The position numbers were made by a program, and so were the translations under genes. A DNA stretch of 64,000 bases from G963674685 sp964591275. Its GTDB lineage: Bacteria; Lernaellota; Lernaellaia; JACKCT01. How positions within the stretch are numbered: the stretch's first letter is position 1; each line of letters opens with the position of its first letter. The notes below the pieces were generated by a model that saw nothing but the letters and a program-made list of their open reading frames with translations, was not told the DNA's origin and ran no database searches. This document shows, piece by piece, positions 1-8,442 of this stretch. The stretch lies in assembly GCA_964591275.1 (NCBI GenBank), contig CAZQAE010000001.1, forward strand, positions 1-64,000. Direction: 5' to 3'.

Positions 1-977
1 GGCTTGTCCGGGGATCCGGGTGGATACAGGTTTTGCAGATTTTTATTGCTCAAGGGATGCATGTTGTTATTGATGAGTTTTTGCCAAACGTCGTTGCTGA
101 TAGGGTGGGAAAACATCTCCGGAGAAAAGCTCGGCGAAGAATGGATCGCCAATACGCTCCCGTCACGCGGATCGAGAGCGACAACGGCGCCGGCCCGATT
201 GCCCATCGCCCTGGCGGCGGCTTTTGTCAATTTGATGTCGAGGTTCAACAGAAGGTTCATCCCGGCTCTGGCCTGCTCGACCTCCAATACCTTGATGGGA
301 ACGTTTCGCGCGTTGACCTCGACTTTTTTTCGTCCCAGGCACCCCGCCAGATTTCCCTCCCAGGCTTCCTCGATTCCCGTCTTGCCCACCAGATCGCCCG
401 GAAGATAATCTTCATATTTTGGAAGTTTCAAGCGCTTCCGGTCAATTTCGGCGCAGTAACCGAGCATATGCGCGCCCAGGTCATTTTGGGGATAAACGCG
501 AATGCTCTCCACCTGGATTTCCAACGGGTGCCGGGGACCGTAGGTCATGCTGCGTGTCTCTATCCAGGCCAATTTTTCGCGGGAAATGTCCGTGGTGACT
601 TTGAAAGGTCTTTTGCCCTCGGAGGACGCGAGTCGTCGCTTGGCCACCTCAAAATCCACCTGCAACTCCTGGCAGGTTTTTTCCAAAAACGGGATTTGCT
701 GCTCATCTTCAAGCCATTCGGGGTGAAAGAAGAGATTGAAGCTGGGGCGGTTTTCGGCGAGGATCGCTCCGTAGCGATCGTAGATGATGCCGCGTGCCGC
801 AGGGATTCGATAATGACGCACCTGTTGGCGGTTTGACTTTTCCTGCAGCTCCGCTCCCTGGATGATCTGCAGGTACCACAGCTTTGCGCCAAGAATGACA
901 AAAGCGATGATCAGGACCGTGTAATAAATCTTCGGTCGGCTTTCGGGCGTTTCTGAAAAGTCTGTGGTTTTGAGCAT
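1..977 (-). CDS. mrdA: Penicillin-binding protein 2, N-terminal part (cut by window edge)
   Basis: Peptidoglycan transpeptidase of the elongation complex, anchored in the inner membrane. About 325 residues are visible, reading from ATG at 977 to the window edge. A short cytoplasmic start is followed by one membrane helix (about residues 16-36), the dimerisation/pedestal region containing RGIIYDRYG (about 65-73), and the start of the transpeptidase domain with GAVVALDPRDGSVLA. The catalytic SxxK motif is just inside the edge as PGSPDK, giving Ser322 and Lys325 by this count. The SxN and KTG motifs lie outside the window. It follows mreD by 6 nt, in the usual mreBCD-mrdA order. Only the N-terminal half is present, so integrity of the gene cannot be judged. 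Confidence 0.93.
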   Translation of the reverse strand, partial: MLKTTDFSETPESRPKIYYTVLIIAFVILGAKLWYLQIIQGAELQEKSNRQQVRHYRIPAARGIIYDRYGAILAENRPSFNLFFHPEWLEDEQQIPFLEKTCQELQVDFEVAKRRLASSEGKRPFKVTTDISREKLAWIETRSMTYGPRHPLEIQVESIRVYPQNDLGAHMLGYCAEIDRKRLKLPKYEDYLPGDLVGKTGIEEAWEGNLAGCLGRKKVEVNARNVPIKVLEVEQARAGMNLLLNLDIKLTKAAARAMGNRAGAVVALDPRDGSVLAIHSSPSFSPEMFSHPISNDVWQKLINNNMHPLSNKNLQNLYPPGSPDK

Positions 978-983
978 GAACGG

Positions 984-1505
984 CTACCAGCTTGAGGGCA
1001 GGTAATATATGTTCTCACGTTTCGGCCCCGTCAGATCATCGAGCCGAAACATGAACGGGAAGACGGCAATGGCCGCCGCACAATTCATCAGAGTCTGCAT
1101 GGGAAGATCGGCCATCGAAAAACCGATCATGGGATCACACGATGGAAAGATGAAAAGAAAAAATGATCTTAGCATGACGGCGATCACGGTCAGTCCCGCC
1201 ACGGCGATCACATGAAATATCACGCTCCTCGGGAAAAAGGCTTTGCCCGAAAACATCATGAAAAAATAAGCGGTTGTGTAAACGGCGGCGTCCAGGCCCG
1301 GCAGCGAACCGACCAGAGAATCATGGATGAAACCCACGGCAAAGGCGAACACGGCTCCTCGGATCGGATAGTCCAGCAATCCCAGCGACAGTATCCAAAC
1401 AAAACCGAACTGCGCCGCCGTGAGATCGAAAGGCAAAAATGTATTCCAGGCGTTTTCCGCCACGATCAAGAGTACGCCAACAGCAGCAAAGATAACGGCC
1501 TGCAT
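984..1505 (-). CDS. mreD: Rod shape-determining protein MreD
   Basis: A 173-residue, very hydrophobic inner-membrane protein with about five predicted helices and no large soluble domain, matching the usual MreD length (about 160-180). It acts in the elongasome, linking MreC and MreB to the wall synthases. Identification rests on size, hydrophobicity and position between mreC and mrdA, because MreD has few fixed motifs. Its ATG at 1505 shares one base with the mreC stop codon (TAATG arrangement), which indicates translational coupling. Transcription is probably from the mreB promoter. Confidence 0.88.
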   Translation of the reverse strand: MQAVIFAAVGVLLIVAENAWNTFLPFDLTAAQFGFVWILSLGLLDYPIRGAVFAFAVGFIHDSLVGSLPGLDAAVYTTAYFFMMFSGKAFFPRSVIFHVIAVAGLTVIAVMLRSFFLFIFPSCDPMIGFSMADLPMQTLMNCAAAIAVFPFMFRLDDLTGPKRENIYYLPSSW

Positions 1506-2404
1506 TACTCGGCGTCCTCCGGGTCTTCGGCGCTGTAATCAAGAATCTCCTCGCCTGGTCCCTCTTCTGTTTTGGGATCCGCAGGCATAACGGTCCCCGG
1601 TATGATGATGACATCTTCAAGCTTGTCGAAGGAAACCGCCGGGAAAACATCGACGTAAAGGAACATATCGGTAGTTTCTCTTTCCACTGTCACCACTTGC
1701 CCCACGGTCATTCCCGAGGGGAATACGCCCCCGAGGCCCGAACTGACGACGAGGTCTCCCACTTCGATATCCTCCGTTCGATTGAGGAAATTCAGCGAGC
1801 AAAGGGCGGGGTTCTTTCCTTTGACAATGCCTGTAGCCCTTGTCCTTTGAACGACGGCGTCGATGACGGATCCCGGATCTGTTATCAGCAGGACTCTGGC
1901 TGAATTTGTAGTGACCACGTTGATGTGACCGACCAGACCATCGGGACTGATCGCCACCATATTCTTTTCGACTCCGTCTTTCGTCCCTTTTCCAATCAGC
2001 AGCGTTCGTGATTCCGGTGAAAGGGACCTGGCGATGACCGGAGCGTAAATAGGCGTTATTTCTCGGGGAACTTTGTATTTTTGGAGATGTCGCAATCGTT
2101 TGTTTTCGGCTTCGAGTTCGTCCAGGCGCATTATGCGAAGGCGAAGCGCCCGGTTGTTTTCACTGAGCTTCCTGTTTTCTTCTTTGAGGTCCATCAGCAG
2201 CAGATATCTTCCCATGAGATTGGCTGTTTTGGCGAAAGGCCAGGAAACGGTCGAATGAATCGGGGCATAGACCTGCATGATAAAACGTCCGGTTTTTCCC
2301 GTGTCGGCGTCTTGATTCAGGGAAGAAGAGGCCAGATGAAGGCCCAAGAGCACCAGGGCGATGCCCAGCAGCAGATACTTATAATTTGTTAGAAGGCCTC
2401 TCAT
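1505..2404 (-). CDS. mreC: Rod shape-determining protein MreC
   Basis: A 299-residue periplasmic scaffold protein of the elongation complex. A short N-terminus is followed by one membrane helix (about residues 9-26), a coiled coil rich in Leu, Glu and Lys (about 65-105), and then the two-lobed beta-domain. The segment GLVGHINVVTTNSARVLLI is a typical MreC stretch, as is the DLVVSSGLGGVFPSG region. The C-terminal tail (about 270-299) is acidic and probably disordered. It lies 40 nt downstream of mreB and overlaps mreD by one base, forming one operon with both. Confidence 0.93.
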   Translation of the reverse strand: MRGLLTNYKYLLLGIALVLLGLHLASSSLNQDADTGKTGRFIMQVYAPIHSTVSWPFAKTANLMGRYLLLMDLKEENRKLSENNRALRLRIMRLDELEAENKRLRHLQKYKVPREITPIYAPVIARSLSPESRTLLIGKGTKDGVEKNMVAISPDGLVGHINVVTTNSARVLLITDPGSVIDAVVQRTRATGIVKGKNPALCSLNFLNRTEDIEVGDLVVSSGLGGVFPSGMTVGQVVTVERETTDMFLYVDVFPAVSFDKLEDVIIIPGTVMPADPKTEEGPGEEILDYSAEDPEDAE

Positions 2405-2444
2405 GTCGCTATTTCAGCACTGTCGATGAACGATGAAGGAAACA

Positions 2445-3482
2445 CTACGATTGGATGGCCACTTGCCGCAGGAGTTCCATCTCCTCCAGCATCTTCCCCG
2501 TGCCCAGAACGACGGCGGCCAAAGGATCGTCACAGATTGTAATGGGAAGTCCGGTTTCCTCTCTGAGCAAAACATCGATATGACGAAGCAACGCGCCGCC
2601 GCCCGCGAGAACGATGCCCTTGTCTACGATGTCGCTGGCCAGTTCCGGAGGTGTTCGTTCCAGAGCCAGCCGGACGGCCTGGACGATCGCGTTGATGGGT
2701 TCGATCATGGCATCGCGAATCTCGTCGGAATTAACCTCGACCGTTTTCGGCACGCCCGCCACGAGGTCGCGTCCTTTGACCTCCATCGTCATCAGCTCAT
2801 CGGTATGGTAGGCCGTTCCAATCGTCATTTTGATGCGCTCGGAGGTGGACTCGCCAATAAAAAGATTGTACTTGCGCTTGAGAAATTGGACGATGGCTTC
2901 ATCCATTTTATCGCCCGCCACGCGCACCGATTGGGACAGAACTATTCCCGCCAGGGAAATGACCGCCACTTCCGTCGTGCCGCCGCCGACGTCCACAATC
3001 ATATTTCCCGAAGGTTCGGTAATGGGCAGGCCCGCGCCAATGGCCGCGGCCATGGGTTCTTCAACCAGGTACACTTCCCGGGCACCGGCGCTCATGGCAC
3101 TTTCCTTGACCGCTCTCTTTTCCACTTCCGTGATGCCGAAGGGAACGGAAATGATAATGCGAGGTCGAACAAGAGCTTTTCGGTTGTGGGCTTTTCTGAT
3201 GAAATATCGCAGCATTTCCCGCGTGACTTCGAAATCGGCGATAACCCCTTCGCGCATGGGACGTATGGCGATAATGTGCCCCGGCGTGCGCCCGACCATC
3301 ATTTTGGCTTCTTTGCCGACCGCCAGTACGCGCTTCATTCCCCGGTAATCTTTCTGCACGGCCACAACGGAAGGCTCGGAGAACGCAATTCCCCGCCCTT
3401 TCATAAACACCAGGGTATTGGCCGTCCCGAGGTCGATAGCCATATCCTGCGAAAACATGCCGGCAAATTGATCGAAAAACAT
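2445..3482 (-). CDS. mreB: Rod shape-determining protein MreB (bacterial actin)
   Basis: A 345-residue actin-fold ATPase that polymerises under the inner membrane and directs lateral wall growth. All nucleotide-binding elements are visible: phosphate-1 AIDLGTANTLVF near residue 16, phosphate-2 IVDVGGGTTEVAVI near 163, and the adenosine loop GIVLAGGGALLRHID near 288. Length is normal for the family. The start codon at 3482 has the ribosome site AAGGTGA just upstream. It is the first gene of the mreB-mreC-mreD-mrdA operon, and a candidate promoter lies upstream. Confidence 0.97.
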   Translation of the reverse strand: MFFDQFAGMFSQDMAIDLGTANTLVFMKGRGIAFSEPSVVAVQKDYRGMKRVLAVGKEAKMMVGRTPGHIIAIRPMREGVIADFEVTREMLRYFIRKAHNRKALVRPRIIISVPFGITEVEKRAVKESAMSAGAREVYLVEEPMAAAIGAGLPITEPSGNMIVDVGGGTTEVAVISLAGIVLSQSVRVAGDKMDEAIVQFLKRKYNLFIGESTSERIKMTIGTAYHTDELMTMEVKGRDLVAGVPKTVEVNSDEIRDAMIEPINAIVQAVRLALERTPPELASDIVDKGIVLAGGGALLRHIDVLLREETGLPITICDDPLAAVVLGTGKMLEEMELLRQVAIQS

Positions 3483-3514
3483 AAGTCACCTTATGCAGTT
3501 AAGAAAAACGCCTG

Positions 3515-3543
3515 TTTATACAAAACCCCGCGCATTGAAGCAA
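3515..3543 (-). promoter_or_regulatory. Candidate sigma70-type promoter for the mreB operon
   Basis: Read on the minus strand, TTGCTT and TATAAA are separated by 17 bases. The -10 element matches the consensus at five of six positions and the -35 at three. It lies about 33 bases before the mreB start. This is seen by pattern only. Confidence 0.45.
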
Positions 3544-3605
3544 GGGCTTTTGTTTTGTCGCCCACCTTACTATAGTGCCGTAGCTCAACCCGAAGAGGGA
3601 AAAAG

Positions 3606-4007
3606 ATGACACTGTGGGAACCTTTTGGCAACACTTTTAGTCAATTTCACTCCGGCTGCATAAAAGTCGGAAATTACGCAGACTTTTTTCAAACTAACTA
3701 CGAAGACTTGGGCGTTGCCATCGGCGGCGGCGACGTCTGGGCAGTGCTCACAAACCCCTTCATCATCGCCATCACCGCGCTTTTATTTGTTCTATTTGCT
3801 ATCAAACGCTCTAAAAAATCGCTCGCGCTGCTTGGCGCCGCATGGTCCTATGGGATTGTTTACCATTTTACTCTGGGAGTCCACAAGGTTGAATTTGATC
3901 TATTATTAGACAACAGGGAAATGAGTTTTGGGCCAATGATTGGGTTTTTCGTCGGCATGGCTCTGGTCACCTTTGTCGTCTTGTACGTTGTTTTTCAAAG
4001 TGACTGA
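3606..4007 (+). CDS. Small membrane protein of unknown function
   Basis: 133 residues, not recognised as any family. The first 45 residues are polar to mixed. Three hydrophobic stretches follow (about 49-66, 73-90 and 108-129), suggesting three membrane helices separated by the basic loop KRSKKS. The start has a good ribosome site (GAGGGA) 5 to 6 bases upstream. It is divergent from mreB and overlaps the next gene by 8 bases (GTGACTGA), so the two are probably co-translated. No function is proposed. Confidence 0.6.
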   Translation: MTLWEPFGNTFSQFHSGCIKVGNYADFFQTNYEDLGVAIGGGDVWAVLTNPFIIAITALLFVLFAIKRSKKSLALLGAAWSYGIVYHFTLGVHKVEFDLLLDNREMSFGPMIGFFVGMALVTFVVLYVVFQSD

Positions 4008-4491
4008 GCTTTCTAAAAATAATTTCCCCTTAAAGCAGTCCGGCGGCAGCCTCGGTTTTTCGATTATTTATGTCTTTATCGCTTGGGCGATTGTCAGCCT
4101 GATTCCCGTCGCGGTGGCCGGGGCTGATGCGGATCCGCCTTTTGGCGGCAGCTACGTGGGATACGCGTATATTTACAACCAAGCTGGCGGCGGGGTCAAA
4201 ACGGATCTTCGTCTATCAATCCGTCGCGGCCAGGGCGAACAATATGTCCTGGAAATGCATATGCAGGTCGATAAAATTGCGCGTTTTTCCAAAGTGAAGC
4301 TCCAAAAAGTTTTTTTTCTGGTCATCGACGAAAAAGTTGGAACCGATGCTGCGGGCAATGCGTTCGCAAAAGGGCGCGTCGCAATAAGGGAATCCACCGC
4401 CGCCGGTTCCATCGCCATATTTTTATTCGACGAAAAAGGGAAGGGCGCTCCAGTGCGCACCATCAAGTTTCTCGTGGAAAAACTTGGCTGA
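4000..4491 (+). CDS. Exported or membrane-anchored protein of unknown function
   Basis: About 163 residues if started at the GTG at 4000. This start is preferred because it overlaps the preceding stop codon, as in a coupled pair; an ATG at 3940 would give an extra 20 residues buried inside the upstream gene. Residues about 18-41 form a hydrophobic signal or anchor segment ending near AVAGADA. The rest is a beta-rich, soluble domain without cysteines or recognisable catalytic motifs. No family is recognised. It presumably works with the membrane protein encoded immediately upstream, but this is inference from the overlap only. Confidence 0.55.
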   Translation: MTELSKNNFPLKQSGGSLGFSIIYVFIAWAIVSLIPVAVAGADADPPFGGSYVGYAYIYNQAGGGVKTDLRLSIRRGQGEQYVLEMHMQVDKIARFSKVKLQKVFFLVIDEKVGTDAAGNAFAKGRVAIRESTAAGSIAIFLFDEKGKGAPVRTIKFLVEKLG

Positions 4492-4527
4492 CCTCCAAGA
4501 CACTTTTTCTCGAATTTTAAAATGAAA

Positions 4528-4555
4528 ACGGTCGGCGAAAAAATCCGCCGACCGT
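4528..4555 (-). terminator. Rho-independent terminator for the small membrane protein gene at 4587-4994
   Basis: A perfect 10-bp stem (ACGGTCGGCG and its complement) encloses an 8-base loop. On the minus strand it is followed by TTTTCATTTTAAAATT, a T-rich tail. It stands between two convergent genes and may also slow transcription from the plus strand. Confidence 0.75.
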
Positions 4556-4586
4556 TGGCATTACAAAATTTTCGTATCGCTTTTGT

Positions 4587-4994
4587 CTACTTTTTCTCAG
4601 GAAGCGCTTTCTTGGCGACTACGGGTTTGGCCGCAGGCGCTTTCGGAACGCCTTCCATGTTTAGAATCAAAGTGTCCAGATTCGTCTTGAGCACCTTGGC
4701 GTCATTGGTGAAACCATTGGCGCCGGAGGTCAGCCATGCATTGAGGTTGCCGGAGAAGTACTTCAGTTCACGCAATGCCGCATTTTCTTCGGCCTTCTCA
4801 AGTTTTTTCATGCCGGCTTCGATTTTCAGATCTACGCGATTCTCGATGGCGTCGAGATTCTTTTCGAGGATCGCCTCCATCGTTTCATCATAGGGCCTGG
4901 AACTGATCTGCATAATTCCAATGAGCAGAAGGGCCAGGGCCGAGAGTATCAGAGCCAAGCCGGAAACAAAACTGACATTGCCTTTTTCGTCCAT
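4587..4994 (-). CDS. Small single-pass membrane protein with coiled coil, function unknown
   Basis: 135 residues. The N-terminal helix (about residues 8-28) is a membrane anchor. Residues about 38-80 are charged and rich in Glu, Lys, Ala and Leu, consistent with a coiled coil. The C-terminal tail is Ala, Pro and Lys rich (KAPAAKPVVAKKALPEKK). The ribosome site AGGAGG lies 6 bases before the ATG, so expression is likely to be efficient. It is monocistronic, with its own terminator. No known family is recognised; the layout resembles small envelope spacer proteins, without evidence for a specific role. Confidence 0.6.
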   Translation of the reverse strand: MDEKGNVSFVSGLALILSALALLLIGIMQISSRPYDETMEAILEKNLDAIENRVDLKIEAGMKKLEKAEENAALRELKYFSGNLNAWLTSGANGFTNDAKVLKTNLDTLILNMEGVPKAPAAKPVVAKKALPEKK

Positions 4995-5302
4995 CGAATC
5001 CTCCTAGACTGTCCATGTTTTTTGGTGGTTAATTCCTGATTGCCTAACGTTGGCCCACAATGAAAGTTCTTTTTCGCAAAAGTCAACGAAATCGAACTTT
5101 CTCCATCACGTCTTTTTTCAATTTCCTCCCATTGCACTGGGCCGACATCCTCGCATTAGCGCCCGAACCATTGCCGGACTTAGAAGATCAAAGCTTTTAA
5201 AAAAGCCTCAACCTTCGCTAACGCAAAAAAAGACAAGCCCGAATAAAATCCCACAAAATCACCCTATTATTGATTTTGCCTGCTTGTCAAGCGCCCAATC
5301 GA
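4995..5302. other. Intergenic region, no gene seen
   Basis: 308 bases between a minus-strand gene and the 3' end of another minus-strand gene. It must hold the promoter of the 4587-4994 gene and the end of the lipoprotein transcript. No convincing promoter boxes, RNA gene or terminator hairpin is visible. The only notable item is the short palindrome GATCACTGATC that overlaps the lipoprotein stop codon. Confidence 0.5.
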
Positions 5303-6886
5303 TCACTGATCCTTTGGGATGAATTTATGATAGGCGGCGATCCAGTAGGCGGCCAGATATTCATGCCCGCTGTGAACTTTCGTGGGATTGTCCGCGCCGC
5401 ATTCCCGGATATTAAATGGGCTCCACTGGAACATGAAGCCCGCTGGGCAATACAGATCCACGGGGAATGGTTCAAGGGCTTGAGGATAAACATCTCCCAT
5501 AAGCTCATCCAGAAGCGGCACTGCCTCCTGCAACTCGGCGAGGAGTATAGAAAACGGATCAAGCGTGTATGTGGAAGGGTCTTTGACGGGCACGAAATAC
5601 TCGCCCAGGGGCGGATCGCGAAAAACCGCCAAATCTTCTTCAAGCTGCGTTTGGTATTCATCGCCCGGCGTCGGCTCGTAGCCGCCCTGGCTCATGTAGA
5701 TTCCATTAAACCACGGGTTATGGGACAGGCGCGTAAAGGTGTGCACCTGGTGGTTGAAGAGATCCACCATGTAAGCGTAATCATCCTCGCTGTAATAGAC
5801 CTTGCCAAGGCGCAGAATGTTGTACCAGTTGGTGTGCGCCAGGTTGTTGCCGTAATACTGCATATAGCGATTGAAGAGCGCAATGCTGCTCAGTTCGTAA
5901 CCAAGGCGCTGCGAATTTTTCAAAGCCTTTTGCAATTCCACCTTGAAGCGATCCAGGCCCGTGATGTGGTGCCCGACGGTGATCCACGACAATTTGAAAG
6001 TCGATAACACATTAGGAGCGGCATCCGTCGGCTCCCCGGTTTCATCGATGATCCACCAGCCTGTGGACAAAAGCTCGTCGAGCACCTCCGTCACATCGTC
6101 GCGAATGATTTGCTTCGTTGGCTCGTCGTCGATCAGGTCAAAGGCCATCGCCATGCCGTAAAACCAACCGGTATATTGATCGCGGCTTGTTTCGCCGATC
6201 CACCAGTCCCCGGCGAATTCCCCGTCCTCGATCCTGTGACAGCGGTTGTTGTCGGGGCTGTCGCACCACTCATCGCCGCCGTAACTCAGTGCGTCCTGGC
6301 TGCCCACGTATCGGGAGATAAAACCCGGACGTCCATTGACGTGCAAAAGCTTGTCCAAAGTCAGCACCATTTCCATGGCGATCTGTTTGGCCTGCTCGTC
6401 GCCGGTGACCCAGTAGCGAAAGGATTGCGCGCCAAGGTAAGTGCCCGTCCAGATGCAACTGTCGCCGTGGCCGTGATATCCGGTCACATCCGTATAGTTT
6501 TCATCGGTGAAATAGGCGTGCACGTTGCATCCGTAGTCGGGCTGATGCCAGGTCTGGTGCCATTCGTCATAGGCTTGCGTCTTGAGCCGCGTGGGCCCGG
6601 CGTCGCCACTTTCATCGTAATCACGCGCCTCGATATTGCTTTGCGGCCATGGCGCCACGTAATCATCGGGAAGATCGTCATCCGCATCATCATTCGCGTC
6701 GTCGTCAACATCATCGTCCACGTCGTCATTGGCGTCGTCATCTACGTCATCATCGCTTGCGTCGTCGTTGAGATCGTCATCGGTCGAATCGTTATCATCG
6801 TCATCGTCCCCGGCGCACGCGGCGAAAACGGACAGCCCCGCCACGCATACCAGAATAAAAAGCAAAGACGGATTCAGAATACGCAT
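5303..6886 (-). CDS. Asp-stalk lipoprotein with a probable helical-barrel domain
   Basis: 527 residues from the ATG at 6886, which has AAAGGAGCG upstream; an in-frame start 66 bases earlier is less likely because it would bury the signal peptide. The signal peptide ends in a lipobox FAAC (Cys24), so the protein is probably lipidated. Residues 27-75 are almost only Asp with Val, Ala, Leu or Asn at regular intervals. The remaining 450 residues are rich in Trp, Tyr, Asp and helical segments (for example WTGTYLGA, GWFYGMAMAFDL), in a pattern reminiscent of an alpha/alpha toroid such as those of polysaccharide-acting enzymes. No catalytic residues can be assigned. It is one of five lipoproteins in the window with the same N-terminal design. 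Confidence 0.72.
   Translation of the reverse strand: MRILNPSLLFILVCVAGLSVFAACAGDDDDDNDSTDDDLNDDASDDDVDDDANDDVDDDVDDDANDDADDDLPDDYVAPWPQSNIEARDYDESGDAGPTRLKTQAYDEWHQTWHQPDYGCNVHAYFTDENYTDVTGYHGHGDSCIWTGTYLGAQSFRYWVTGDEQAKQIAMEMVLTLDKLLHVNGRPGFISRYVGSQDALSYGGDEWCDSPDNNRCHRIEDGEFAGDWWIGETSRDQYTGWFYGMAMAFDLIDDEPTKQIIRDDVTEVLDELLSTGWWIIDETGEPTDAAPNVLSTFKLSWITVGHHITGLDRFKVELQKALKNSQRLGYELSSIALFNRYMQYYGNNLAHTNWYNILRLGKVYYSEDDYAYMVDLFNHQVHTFTRLSHNPWFNGIYMSQGGYEPTPGDEYQTQLEEDLAVFRDPPLGEYFVPVKDPSTYTLDPFSILLAELQEAVPLLDELMGDVYPQALEPFPVDLYCPAGFMFQWSPFNIRECGADNPTKVHSGHEYLAAYWIAAYHKFIPKDQ
6662..6808 (-). repeat. Asp-rich codon repeat (stalk of lipoprotein 5303-6886)
   Basis: Runs of GAT and GAC codons with an interspersed Val, Ala, Leu or Asn codon, giving tetrads of the type [VAL][DN]DD. 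It encodes residues about 27-75. Synonymous GAT/GAC use is irregular, so it is not a simple recent microsatellite. Confidence 0.85.
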
Positions 6887-7102
6887 TGTTCGCTCCTTTT
6901 CATTTGCACAGCCGCTCCCATTATCATAGCGGGATGGGGCAGGGCGCCGCAAGGATGGCTTGTCAGCGCCCAGTGATTTGTGATCAGTCTGCGGCGTAAT
7001 GAAGCAATCTCAGAAATCGCGAAAACATTGACCTCTTTTTCCACCTGAGCCATCGTCGCAATGTTTGGAAGCGCCTATGGTAAAAAACAAAAGGGGGCGG
7101 CG

Positions 7103-7858
7103 ATGGACAAAGTACGTGTTTTGTATGTCGGCGATGGCGAAACTCTGAACTACCTTGTCACCAAGGGCATGAATTTCTACATGGCCGGCGGTTACGTCGA
7201 TGAGTCCCACCATCTGACGAAGGCCTTAAGCAACGATTCTGATATTGAGGTGGACCACATCAAGCCCGGCGAATCACTGGAGCTTTTCCCTCGGGACATG
7301 GATACGCTCAGGGGCTACGGCGCGGTGATCCTTTCGGATATCGGTGCCGATTCGATCCTCTTTTACATGAACCAGAACGCCGCTCCGATGGGTCCGAACC
7401 GTCTCAAGCTCCTGCGCCAATACACGGCGGAGGGCGGCGGCCTGTTGATGATCGGCGGCTGGTCTTCCTTCGGCGGTTGGGGCGGGCAGGCGCGCTGGAC
7501 CGAAACGCCCGTCGAAGAAGCGTTGCCGGTGACGATCAAAGACGGCGACGACCGTGTCGAAGTTCCCGAAGGCTGCTCCTTTGAAAAATGGGACGTGGAT
7601 CATCCTGTCACAAAAGATCTGCCCATCGGCGAATCCTTCGTTTTAACAGGATACAACCGCGTGAAGGCCAAGCCGGATGCGCGGGTTCTGGCGTGGATCG
7701 AAAATGACCCGGCGCTGGTCGTGGGCGAATTCGGGAAAGGCAGGTCCGCTGCGGTGGCCACCGATTGCGCTCCGCATTGGGCCGGAACAATGCTGGACTG
7801 GTCCGGCTACAACAGCTTCTGGACGAATCTGGTCAACTGGCTTGTGAGAAGGATTTGA
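7103..7858 (+). CDS. Putative glutamine amidotransferase-like protein (PF07090 type)
   Basis: 251 residues from the ATG at 7103, chosen because GGGGGCGG lies just upstream and because the fold begins with VRVLYVGDGE. The pattern, with an early beta-strand, DTLRGYGAVILSDIGAD, then EGGGLLMIGGWSSFGGWGG and a late GKGRSAAVATDCAPHWAG, matches the cytoplasmic class I glutamine amidotransferase-like family PF07090. A classical nucleophile elbow Cys is not evident where it would be expected, so amidotransferase activity is doubtful. Its substrate is unknown. It precedes trmO by 3 bases and is probably co-transcribed with it. Confidence 0.78.
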   Translation: MDKVRVLYVGDGETLNYLVTKGMNFYMAGGYVDESHHLTKALSNDSDIEVDHIKPGESLELFPRDMDTLRGYGAVILSDIGADSILFYMNQNAAPMGPNRLKLLRQYTAEGGGLLMIGGWSSFGGWGGQARWTETPVEEALPVTIKDGDDRVEVPEGCSFEKWDVDHPVTKDLPIGESFVLTGYNRVKAKPDARVLAWIENDPALVVGEFGKGRSAAVATDCAPHWAGTMLDWSGYNSFWTNLVNWLVRRI

Positions 7859-7861
7859 GCG

Positions 7862-8371
7862 ATGACAAGCGACGTTTATGAGTTTCGACCTATCGGTATC
7901 ATTCACTCGCCGATTAAAGATCCAGCCGGCGCGCCGACCCAGGGCGTCTTGGCAATGGGTATCGAAGCGCAAGTGGAAATTTTCGAGCCCTATCGCGAAG
8001 GACTGTCGGATCTGGGCGGATTCAGCCATGCGATGCTGATTTTTGTTTTCCATCGCTCGAAAGGGTACAAGACGAAGGTCACGCCCTATCTCGACGACCA
8101 ATTGCGGGGTCTTTTCGCCACGCGCGCACCCAGGCGACCCAACAATATCGGCGTGACGGTCGTTCGCCTACTGGAAGTCGGCGAAACAGGCATGAGAATC
8201 GCCGGCGTGGATATGCTTGATGAAACGCCGCTGCTGGACATCAAACCCTATGTTCCTCTTTTCGATGAACAGGAAAAGAGTTCTTTAGGTTGGCTCGAAC
8301 CGCACCTTAAGGCGAGAATGAAGGGAGATAAAACACGCCGCAAAGCCGACGGGAGATTTCATGAAAAATGA
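7862..8371 (+). CDS. trmO: tRNA m6t6A37 methyltransferase TrmO (TsaA/UPF0066)
   Basis: 169 residues, normal for the short form of the family. TrmO uses S-adenosylmethionine to methylate t6A37 in certain tRNAs. Signature elements are the N-terminal PIGIIHSPIKDPAGAPTQG, then FATRAPRRPNNIGVTVVRLL, and finally GVDMLDETPLLDIKPYVP. These are the conserved blocks of the beta-barrel UPF0066 family. The start has AGAAGG upstream within the previous gene. The t6A-forming genes tsaB and tsaD are elsewhere in the same window, so the modification on which TrmO acts should be made in this organism. Confidence 0.92.
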   Translation: MTSDVYEFRPIGIIHSPIKDPAGAPTQGVLAMGIEAQVEIFEPYREGLSDLGGFSHAMLIFVFHRSKGYKTKVTPYLDDQLRGLFATRAPRRPNNIGVTVVRLLEVGETGMRIAGVDMLDETPLLDIKPYVPLFDEQEKSSLGWLEPHLKARMKGDKTRRKADGRFHEK

Positions 8372-8442
8372 TGAGCACCCTTTTTTTGAATACAGCAGGC
8401 GAACTTGATACCCAAAAATAACTTATTGGATTTTTCTTCTCC

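Noticed and set aside
33..836. A 267-codon plus-strand open frame
   Set aside because: It lies opposite mrdA, whose minus-strand frame shows clear PBP2 motifs including PGSPDK. The plus frame has no recognisable content.
2433..3575. A 380-codon plus-strand open frame
   Set aside because: It is the antisense of mreB, which has all actin-fold motifs. Long antisense frames are expected here from codon bias.
6110..6976. A plus-strand frame of 288 codons rich in Ile and Val
   Set aside because: It is antisense to the Asp-rich stalk of the lipoprotein gene; complement of GAY codons reads as ATC and GTC.
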